DNA of 5,110 nucleotides from Ardenticatenales bacterium (GTDB lineage: Bacteria > Chloroflexota > Anaerolineae > Ardenticatenales > Ardenticatenaceae): NCBI GenBank assembly GCA_013812995.1, contig JACCSL010000999.1, positions 1-5,110 of the forward strand, written 5' to 3'. Position numbers and translations under genes: made by a program. How positions within the stretch are numbered: the first letter of the stretch is position 1; the number at the start of each line of letters is the position of its first letter. Below the pieces are notes generated by a model. That model had not been told where the DNA came from. It searched no databases and was given only the letters and a program-made list of their open reading frames with translations. This document shows, piece after piece, positions 1-5,110 of the stretch.

Positions 1-1
1 C

Positions 2-850
2 CCCGACCACCTTCTTGGGCCGGGCGTCTCGGACATGAAGGGCGGGCTGCTTTCCGGCATGTACGCCGTGGCGGCGCTACGCGCGCTGGGGCTGGACCGC
101 TGGGAAGAAGTCGCTTTCATCGTCAACAGCGAGGAGGAGGTGGGTTCGCCCGCCTCGCGCGGCTGGCTCATGGAACTGGCGGGGGAGTACGATGCCGCGT
201 TGGTCCTGGAGGCGGGCCGCGAGAATGGAAACGTCGTGACGGGGCGCAAGGGCGGCGGTCTCTGGCGCATCAAGGTCGAGGGCAAGGCCGCACACGCGGG
301 CGTCGAGCCGGAAAAGGGGGCGAACGCCTTCATCCAACTGGCGCACCACGCGCTGGCGCTGGATGCCCTCAACGGGACCATCCCTGGTGCCACCATTGTT
401 GTCGGCACCGCGAAGGCGGGCGAGGCAGCCAACATGGTCCCGCCCCATGCGGAGATGACCGTGGACACGCGCGCCCTGGACCCGGCTGGGCTAACAGCAC
501 TGGAGGCCGCGGTGCGCGCAACGCTGGCTGCCACGGAGGGGCGTGTGCCCGGCACGCGGACCATCGTGGCAGGGGGCGTGGACAAGAGCACGATGCCCCG
601 CACGGAGGGCACACTGCGCCTCTTCGCGCTAGCGCAGGCGAGCGCCGCTGAGCAGGGTTTTACAATTGGAGAGCAGACGAGCGGCGGCACGAGCGATGGC
701 AACTTCCTCGCGGCGGGCGGCCTTCCGGTGCTGGATGGCCTTGGCCCGGTCGGTGGCCTGGACCACAGCCCCAACGAATTCCTCCGCATCGAGACCATTG
801 TTCCACGCACCGCCATGCTTGCTGGAATCATCCTGCGGCTGACGGAGTAA
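2..850 (+). CDS. M20 family metallopeptidase, glutamate carboxypeptidase (CPG2)-like; 5' end missing
   Basis: This is a two-zinc amidohydrolase that probably removes a C-terminal amino acid such as glutamate from a peptide or N-acyl amino acid; the substrate is not readable from sequence. The frame is open from base 2, giving 282 residues of a family usually near 370, so about 90 N-terminal residues lie outside the window, including the HxD motif with the first zinc ligand. Visible family motifs, in order, are GPGVSDMKGG (the Asp bridges the metals), NSEEEVGS (catalytic Glu and metal-ligand Glu at 134-139), LVLEAG (a further metal ligand), AHAGVEPEKGANA in the inserted dimerisation/lid domain, and GGLDHSPNEF near the C-terminus, with the last zinc ligand His at 764-766. 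No key residue in the visible part is missing and the frame is intact to TAA. Compared with the ferredoxin gene, its codons look more GC-rich by eye. The ferredoxin promoter follows, so the two need not share a transcript. The M20 call is firm; the CPG2-like subgroup is inference. Confidence 0.93.
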   Translation, partial: PDHLLGPGVSDMKGGLLSGMYAVAALRALGLDRWEEVAFIVNSEEEVGSPASRGWLMELAGEYDAALVLEAGRENGNVVTGRKGGGLWRIKVEGKAAHAGVEPEKGANAFIQLAHHALALDALNGTIPGATIVVGTAKAGEAANMVPPHAEMTVDTRALDPAGLTALEAAVRATLAATEGRVPGTRTIVAGGVDKSTMPRTEGTLRLFALAQASAAEQGFTIGEQTSGGTSDGNFLAAGGLPVLDGLGPVGGLDHSPNEFLRIETIVPRTAMLAGIILRLTE

Positions 851-854
851 AAGG

Positions 855-888
855 TTGCCCTTTCCCATGCAAATGGTTGTCAGGGCAA
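855..888. repeat. imperfect dyad overlapping the ferredoxin -35 region
   Basis: A 7-bp inverted repeat pairs TTGCCCT (855-861) with AGGGCAA (882-888). Nested inside it is a 4-bp pair, CCAT (865-868) with ATGG (873-876). The right arm touches the last base of the -35 hexamer at 877-882. There is no T-tract after it, so it does not look like a terminator for the preceding peptidase gene. It could be an operator for a repressor acting on the ferredoxin promoter, or chance. Confidence 0.25.
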
Positions 889-905
889 TATGGTTGTGAT
901 AAGAT
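877..905 (+). promoter_or_regulatory. sigma-70 type promoter for the ferredoxin gene
   Basis: The -35 hexamer TTGTCA (877-882) matches TTGACA at five of six positions. After a 17-bp spacer comes TAAGAT (900-905), four of six to TATAAT, preceded by TG at 897-898 with one base between, which makes an extended -10. Transcription would start near 912, leaving a leader of about 40 bases before the ATG at 953. The spacing and position fit well, but there is no experimental support. Confidence 0.55.
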
Positions 906-940
906 TCGCTAGCCGTTTCCAACCGCGATTTGCCTCAAAG

Positions 941-946
941 AAGGAG
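941..946 (+). promoter_or_regulatory. ribosome binding site that fixes the ferredoxin start
   Basis: AAGGAG lies six bases upstream of the ATG at 953. An in-frame ATG at 890 would add 21 residues, but it sits between the -35 and -10 elements of the likely promoter and adds sequence not typical of the ferredoxin family. The 953 start is therefore preferred. Confidence 0.8.
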
Positions 947-952
947 CAATCC

Positions 953-1186
953 ATGCCTTATATCATTGTGGAACCCTGCATTGGCACGAAGGACTCAGCC
1001 TGTGTCGAGGTGTGTCCTGTTGACTGCATCTACGAGGGTCCTGATCAGTTCTACATCCATCCTGACGAGTGTATCGACTGTGGGGCGTGTGTTCCGGAGT
1101 GTCCGGTCGAGGCGATTTTCGAGGATGTCGCAGTGCCAGAGCAGTGGCAATCCTTCATCGCGAAGAACAAGGCGTTCTTCGACTAA
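953..1186 (+). CDS. seven-iron (3Fe-4S plus 4Fe-4S) ferredoxin, Thermus type
   Basis: This is a small cytosolic electron carrier of 77 residues, the normal size for the short seven-iron ferredoxins of Thermus, Bacillus schlegelii and relatives. The cysteines are at 9, 17, 21, 25, 40, 43, 46 and 50. The first motif is C-x7-C-x3-CP, not C-x2-C-x2-C-x3-CP, which marks the 3Fe-4S type. By analogy with Azotobacter ferredoxin I, Cys9, 17 and 50 should hold the 3Fe-4S cluster and Cys21, 40, 43 and 46 the 4Fe-4S cluster, with Cys25 free near the second cluster. Asp14 stands where a third cysteine would be in clostridial two-cluster ferredoxins. The segment [20 protein letters not shown] and the acidic/aromatic C-terminus ([12 protein letters not shown]) are typical. 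It has its own promoter (877-905) and Shine-Dalgarno sequence (941-946), and its stop lies 15 bases before a large palindrome. Its redox partner cannot be inferred, since no oxidoreductase is adjacent. Confidence 0.96.
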   Translation: MPYIIVEPCIGTKDSACVEVCPVDCIYEGPDQFYIHPDECIDCGACVPECPVEAIFEDVAVPEQWQSFIAKNKAFFD

Positions 1187-1197
1187 GTCGCTTATAC

Positions 1198-1227
1198 AAA
1201 AAAGGTGCCGGGGTACCCCGGCACCTT
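1198..1227 (-). terminator. intrinsic terminator for leftward transcription (perfect 26-bp palindrome plus T6)
   Basis: Bases 1202-1227 are a perfect palindrome with 13-base arms centred on GGGGTACCCC. Read on the minus strand, the GC-rich hairpin runs straight into six T residues (six A on the plus strand, 1198-1203). This is a textbook rho-independent terminator for the membrane-protein gene that ends at 1343. On the plus strand the hairpin comes 15 bases after the ferredoxin stop but is followed by CCCCAAA, not a U-tract, so rightward termination is probably weaker. Confidence 0.85.
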
Positions 1228-1243
1228 CCCCAAAGGAATAGGC

Positions 1244-1354
1244 ATGATTGGTTTCGATGTTGAGGTGGTCGGTCAACCGGGCATTGACGGTCCCAATGAT
1301 CTGGCGCACGGCATTGAACAGACGGTGCTCATTTTGGATGCGCTATCGGAGTAA
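1244..1354 (+). CDS. possible 36-residue small protein, unrecognised
   Basis: An ATG ORF of 36 codons begins MIGFDVEVVGQPGIDGPN and ends QTVLILDALSE before TAA. A purine-rich AAAGGA (1233-1238) lies five bases upstream and could serve as a ribosome binding site. Third-position GC (21 of 36 codons) looks similar to the neighbouring ferredoxin gene, and the composition resembles a soluble protein: a beta-strand-like start, a Gly/Pro/Asp turn and an amphipathic helix. I recognise no family. No promoter is visible between the palindrome and the ATG, so expression would depend on read-through from the ferredoxin transcript, which the absence of a plus-strand U-tract would allow. Its last 12 bases overlap the 3' end of the convergent membrane gene. 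It could equally be a gene remnant or a chance ORF. Confidence 0.3.
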   Translation: MIGFDVEVVGQPGIDGPNDLAHGIEQTVLILDALSE

Positions 1355-3028
1355 ATCTCTGGAATTCTCCCGCAACTCTTCAAGCCATTGCTGGAGCTTT
1401 GGATCTGCCGGGTAAATCTGGAGAGCCTGCTCCATATCCGCCAGCGCCGCCTCGTGCTCGCCGCGCCGCTCATGGTAGCGTGCGCGCTCCGCGTAGGTGT
1501 GCGCGAGATCCCACTGGTCTACCTCGGCGTGAATCCATGCGCTGTCACATTGAGATGCCTCGCACCTTGCCTTGGCCGCCGGGCTTCGGAGGAGGGCAAC
1601 GCCAATCAATGCGAGCAGCACCAGGGGCACCACCACAGACCATGCGCTGCTAAACAGCGCATCGGCCACGCGGCCCGGTAGCCGCCTCTGACGCCAGAGC
1701 CAGAGCGCGAGCAAGATAAACAGAGGAAGAAGCAAGAGTCCAATCAGCAACGTGGAGACGCTCAGACCCTGCGCGAGGGCCGCCAGCGTAGAGGGCGTGA
1801 GCGCCACGCGCCGGAGGTGCTCGGCCAGCGGATAGTATTCTGAGAGTGCCGGGTTGCTATGCAGGGGCAGATAGAGCAGCAGTGTCCAGAAGGCGCTCAG
1901 GGCGACAAACCCCCAGAGCACCCGACGCCCGACTGCTGGCAGAGACTCCACGAGCGCTGCCAGCCCCAGCGCGAAAAACGGTGTCATCCCGATGAAATAG
2001 CGCGCCCCGAAGGAACCTCCCGCCCACCAGGCCAGGTTGATGCTCGACAGATAAGCCGTTACCCCCAGCGCCAGGAGACTCCCCAGTGCCAGCCGCCACT
2101 CCAGCACACGGGGTAGACAGAGCCCCACCGTTGCCAGCAGCAGGAGAGGTGCATAGAAATACAGCCCGTGGTAGGGCGAAAAAAGGGTTTCCAATAGATG
2201 GGGCTGGAGCCAGGAAAGTTGGGAGCCATAGGGGCTCTTGAAGGGATTCCCGGTGAAAAGATACCAGGCGACCATCTGGGGCAAAAACGCCAGAAGATAG
2301 GCAAGCGCAAAATGCGAGCCCTGTGTGAGCCAGCGGCGCGAGGGCGGCGTGGAGGCAAAGTAAACCACAGGAAGCGCAAGGAGGGCTACATTGGTATTGG
2401 CAATGGTCAGCGCCAGGCTCCCAACGATGCCCAGCGTGCGCCAGGTCGCAGGGCTCTCGCTCTGCCGGGTATTGAGGAAGGCATAGAGGAAGAGCGCTGC
2501 CAGGAAGGCCGAGACCATGTGAGTGCTTGGCGTCAGCGGCCCCATGTAGTACCCGAAGGAGGAACCCACGGCAACCACAAGCGTTGAAAATAGCGCGGTT
2601 CGGCGCGGCACAAGACGCTGGAGCGCCAGATAGCAGAAGTGCAGCGCCAGCAGCCCATAGAACCAGTCGGCGAGTTTCAGCCACATGATACTGTAGAGAT
2701 CAAAACCATCGACCTGCGCGGCAACCGTCGGGGAGAGCCTGGCGATGAGCTGCGCGACGACGTAGAAGGGCAACCAGAAGAGCGCAACGCCCAGATTATG
2801 GATGTCGAAGGGATAGCCTGTGGAGGAGACGAAGATCGGTTTTCCCGCGACCTCCAGATTGTTTGCCAGAAAGAGATCCTGATCAAAGACAAAGGAGTGC
2901 AGGTAGAGCATATAGTTTGCCAGGTCGGCGTTGGGGTGCAGCCGGGTGCCGAGCAAAAGCAGCGAGCCTATCAGGGCAAAACTTAGCCATGCGGGAGGAA
3001 ATGCGACGCGCTGTTTCAGAGTCTCCAT
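1343..3028 (-). CDS. polytopic membrane protein, GT-C glycosyltransferase-like, with C-terminal TPR-like segment
   Basis: The 561-residue product has about 12 hydrophobic segments (roughly 14-30, 78-97, 114-135, 144-162, 168-186, 197-224, 236-258, 288-306, 311-330, 344-388, 422-446, 463-481). After the first segment comes a loop with Asp35 and Asp49-x-Asp51 (HSFVFDQDLF). GT-C enzymes keep catalytic acidic residues in this position and use polyprenyl-phosphate sugars outside the membrane. Other family-like marks are SPYHGLYFYAPLLL (284-297) and WWAGGSFGARYF (334-345). Residues 509-544 form one TPR-like helix pair (RRGEHEAALADMEQALQIYP) after a polar linker with Cys489 and Cys494. The ATG at 3028 is chosen because an in-frame ATG at 3091 would start inside the upstream terminator hairpin. 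Upstream AAGGA (11-base spacer) or GGGGAG (3-base spacer) could bind the ribosome. Sugar and acceptor are unknown, and the enzymatic role is inferred from architecture only. Confidence 0.75.
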   Translation of the reverse strand: METLKQRVAFPPAWLSFALIGSLLLLGTRLHPNADLANYMLYLHSFVFDQDLFLANNLEVAGKPIFVSSTGYPFDIHNLGVALFWLPFYVVAQLIARLSPTVAAQVDGFDLYSIMWLKLADWFYGLLALHFCYLALQRLVPRRTALFSTLVVAVGSSFGYYMGPLTPSTHMVSAFLAALFLYAFLNTRQSESPATWRTLGIVGSLALTIANTNVALLALPVVYFASTPPSRRWLTQGSHFALAYLLAFLPQMVAWYLFTGNPFKSPYGSQLSWLQPHLLETLFSPYHGLYFYAPLLLLATVGLCLPRVLEWRLALGSLLALGVTAYLSSINLAWWAGGSFGARYFIGMTPFFALGLAALVESLPAVGRRVLWGFVALSAFWTLLLYLPLHSNPALSEYYPLAEHLRRVALTPSTLAALAQGLSVSTLLIGLLLLPLFILLALWLWRQRRLPGRVADALFSSAWSVVVPLVLLALIGVALLRSPAAKARCEASQCDSAWIHAEVDQWDLAHTYAERARYHERRGEHEAALADMEQALQIYPADPKLQQWLEELRENSRDLLR

Positions 3029-3050
3029 GTGCTCCCCTGTCCTTCTAATC

Positions 3051-3088
3051 AAAATGCGGAACAGGGAGAGCACCCTCCCTGTTCCGCA
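3051..3088 (-). terminator. intrinsic terminator after metK
   Basis: A 14-bp perfect stem (3055-3068 with 3075-3088, arm TGCGGAACAGGGAG) closes a six-base loop. On the minus strand it is followed by TTTTGATT (3054-3047). It begins 20 bases after the metK stop and reads in the metK direction. Only 22 bases separate its T-tract from the start codon of the next gene on the same strand. Confidence 0.85.
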
Positions 3089-3108
3089 CATATTTAAGCT
3101 GAGAAAGA

Positions 3109-4338
3109 CTAGGCGACGACCTGGAGCCCTGCCACCTGGCGCAGTTCCTCGACCTTGTTGGTCTGCTCCCAGGGCAGGTCGATGTCGGTGCGCCCGAAGT
3201 GCCCGTAGGTCGCCGTTTGGCGGTAGATGGGGCGGCGCAGCCCGAGATCGCGGATGATCGCGCCGGGGCGCAGGTCGAAGACCTGCTTGACCGCCTCGAC
3301 GATGGCCGTGTCTTCCACCTTGCCGGTGCCGAAGGTCTCGATGTTGACCGACAAGGGGCGCGCCACGCCGATGGCATAGGCGACCTGGATCTCGCAGCGG
3401 TCCGCGAGGCCAGCGGCCACGATGTTCTTGGCAACCCAGCGGCAGGCGTAGGCTGCCGAGCGGTCCACCTTGGTCGCGTCCTTGCCGGAGAAGGCACCGC
3501 CGCCGTGGCGGCCCATGCCCCCATAGGTGTCCACGATGATCTTGCGGCCGGTCAGACCGGCATCGCCCATCGGGCCACCAACAACGAAGCGGCCCGTCGG
3601 GTTAACGTAGATTTTTAGGTTGGCGTCCACCAGCTCGGCGGGCAGCACGGGCAGGATGACATGCTTGATGACCAACTCGCGAATCTCCTGCTGCTCGATC
3701 TCCGGCGCGTGCTGCGTCGAGATGAGAACGGTGTCCACGCGCTTCGGCTGGCCGTAGCTGTACTCGATGGTGACCTGGGCCTTGCCGTCGGGGCGCAGCC
3801 AGGGCAGCATGCCATTCTTGCGAACCTCGCTCAGGCGGCGGGTCAACTTGTGGGAGAGCGAGATCGGAAGCGGCATCAGCTCAGCCGTCTCGTTGCAGGC
3901 AAAGCCAAACATCATCCCCTGATCGCCCGCGCCCACCTTCTCCAGCTCGGCCTCTTCGTCCACCGCGCCGTTGGTGCGGTACTCCAGCCCCTTGTTCACG
4001 CCCTGCGCGATGTCCTGGGACTGACCGGCGATGGCAATCTGTACACCACACGTCGTGCCATCAAAGCCCTTCTCCGAGGAGTCGAAGCCAATCTCGTTGA
4101 TGACCTGGCGCACCAGGATGTCGAAGTTGACGAAGGCATCGGTCGTAATTTCGCCGAGGCAGATCACGAAGCCGGTCTTGATGGCGGTTTCGCAGGCCAC
4201 GCGGCTCATGGGGTCCTGCGTGAGGCACGCATCCAGCACCGCGTCCGAGATCTGATCACACATCTTGTCGGGGTGCCCCTCCGTCACCGACTCGGAGGTG
4301 AAGAACAGTTGCTCGTTATTCATAAAACTGTTAGACAT
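3109..4338 (-). CDS. metK: S-adenosylmethionine synthetase (methionine adenosyltransferase)
   Basis: This cytosolic enzyme joins ATP and methionine to make S-adenosylmethionine, releasing phosphate and pyrophosphate. The 409-residue product is slightly longer than the 384 of E. coli MetK. It carries the family signatures in order: [11 protein letters not shown] (residues 15-25, ATP and Mg binding), [12 protein letters not shown] (136-147, the first PROSITE-type signature), and [19 protein letters not shown] (279-297, phosphate-binding loop). The C-terminal YGHFGR segment is also typical. No expected motif is missing and the frame is unbroken. The start at 4338 is supported by AAGGAG seven bases upstream; a second ATG at codon 6 has no such site. 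It lies 115 bases downstream of ahcY on the same strand and ends at its own terminator (3051-3088). I saw no SAM riboswitch fold in the 115-base leader, though a co-transcript with ahcY could be controlled from outside the window. Confidence 0.98.
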   Translation of the reverse strand: MSNSFMNNEQLFFTSESVTEGHPDKMCDQISDAVLDACLTQDPMSRVACETAIKTGFVICLGEITTDAFVNFDILVRQVINEIGFDSSEKGFDGTTCGVQIAIAGQSQDIAQGVNKGLEYRTNGAVDEEAELEKVGAGDQGMMFGFACNETAELMPLPISLSHKLTRRLSEVRKNGMLPWLRPDGKAQVTIEYSYGQPKRVDTVLISTQHAPEIEQQEIRELVIKHVILPVLPAELVDANLKIYVNPTGRFVVGGPMGDAGLTGRKIIVDTYGGMGRHGGGAFSGKDATKVDRSAAYACRWVAKNIVAAGLADRCEIQVAYAIGVARPLSVNIETFGTGKVEDTAIVEAVKQVFDLRPGAIIRDLGLRRPIYRQTATYGHFGRTDIDLPWEQTNKVEELRQVAGLQVVA

Positions 4339-4345
4339 CTTTTAT

Positions 4346-4351
4346 CTCCTT
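4346..4351 (-). promoter_or_regulatory. metK ribosome binding site
   Basis: AAGGAG on the minus strand ends seven bases before the ATG at 4338. This selects that start over the in-frame ATG five codons later. Confidence 0.75.
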
Positions 4352-4374
4352 CAGAGGTTGGCAAAGTTTGTAAT

Positions 4375-4416
4375 AGCCGTTCGCCGTTACTTTTGCCCTT
4401 TGACTTTTGACTTTTG
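4375..4416. repeat. heptanucleotide repeat array in the ahcY-metK spacer
   Basis: Read in steps of seven on the plus strand the spacer gives AGCCGTT, CGCCGTT, ACTTTTG, CCCTTTG, ACTTTTG, ACTTTTG (4375-4416). ACTTTTG occurs three times in register, and the two GCCGTT units form a second related pair. The following heptad CCCTTCC (4417-4423) continues the pyrimidine-rich character. It resembles in style the short tandemly repeated heptamer sequences known from cyanobacterial intergenic regions. Function is unknown. A short CCCC/GGGG dyad (4422-4434) next to it is too weak to call a terminator for ahcY. Confidence 0.6.
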
Positions 4417-4453
4417 CCCTTCCCCTTTTAGGGGCCTACTTGGTGACTTTCCG

Positions 4454-5110
<657 letters not shown>

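Noticed and set aside
890..952. N-terminal extension of the ferredoxin from the ATG at 890 (98 residues in total)
   Set aside because: It begins inside the likely promoter spacer, lacks a ribosome binding site, and adds residues absent from 77-residue Thermus-type ferredoxins.
1244..1354. The short ORF as a decayed piece of an M20 peptidase lid domain
   Set aside because: VVGQPG and LILDALSE loosely resemble VEGKAAHAG and LALDALNG of the upstream peptidase, but the match is too short and gapped to support homology.
1857..2684. 275-codon minus-strand ORF inside the membrane gene in another frame
   Set aside because: It overlaps a long ORF with coherent membrane segments and motifs; its Cys/Ala/Pro-rich product looks like an out-of-frame reading of the same GC-rich codons.
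3029..3091. 21-residue extension of the membrane protein from an ATG at 3091
   Set aside because: It would start at the foot of the metK terminator hairpin and translate through it; the extension is charged and unlike a membrane N-terminus, while the ATG at 3028 has purine-rich sites upstream.
3661..4410. 249-codon plus-strand ORF antisense to metK
   Set aside because: It is a codon-bias shadow of a firmly identified gene; the translated product shows no domain and its start has no supporting signal.
4417..4434. CCCC-TTTTA-GGGG dyad as a terminator after ahcY
   Set aside because: The stem is only four to five pairs with no T-tract on the minus strand, so it is too weak to call.
4339..4453. 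SAM or SAH riboswitch, or a metK promoter, in the ahcY-metK spacer
   Set aside because: I could not find the paired helices of the known SAM/SAH riboswitch classes; the best -10-like string (TATTAC, minus strand) has no -35 at proper spacing.

Overview
The window reads as ordinary chromosomal DNA from a GC-rich bacterium. Every gene has a recognisable Shine-Dalgarno sequence where its start is visible. The best guess at lineage is a Chloroflexota-type thermophile or a relative. Three things point that way: a Thermus-like seven-iron ferredoxin, a GT-C-like membrane protein of a style common in that phylum, and an S-adenosylhomocysteine hydrolase without the C-terminal tail, as in Thermotoga and archaea. 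None of these is decisive, so the assignment is tentative.

Left part, plus strand: the 3' three quarters of an M20 metallopeptidase gene (glutamate carboxypeptidase / CPG2-like) enters from the left edge and stops at 850. A 102-bp gap holds a good sigma-70 style promoter (-35 at 877-882, extended -10 at 900-905), followed by a ferredoxin gene at 953-1186. After it comes a perfect 26-bp palindrome (1202-1227) whose T-tract exists only on the minus strand, then a possible 36-residue ORF (1244-1354).

Middle and right, minus strand: the genes run leftward from the right edge in the order ahcY (partial, C-terminal half), metK, then a 561-residue polytopic membrane protein resembling a GT-C glycosyltransferase with a C-terminal TPR-like helix pair. 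A strong intrinsic terminator follows metK (3051-3088) and another follows the membrane gene (1198-1227). The 115-bp ahcY-metK spacer carries a heptanucleotide repeat array. MetK makes S-adenosylmethionine; AhcY clears the S-adenosylhomocysteine left after methyl transfer. The pair therefore covers two steps of the activated-methyl cycle and could be co-transcribed.

No gene-free stretch exceeds 300 bases. I saw no mobile element, CRISPR array, tRNA, rRNA or riboswitch, and no clear undescribed system. The least explained items are the short ORF at 1244-1354, the heptad array at 4375-4416, and how the membrane gene is expressed when a terminator lies just upstream of its start.
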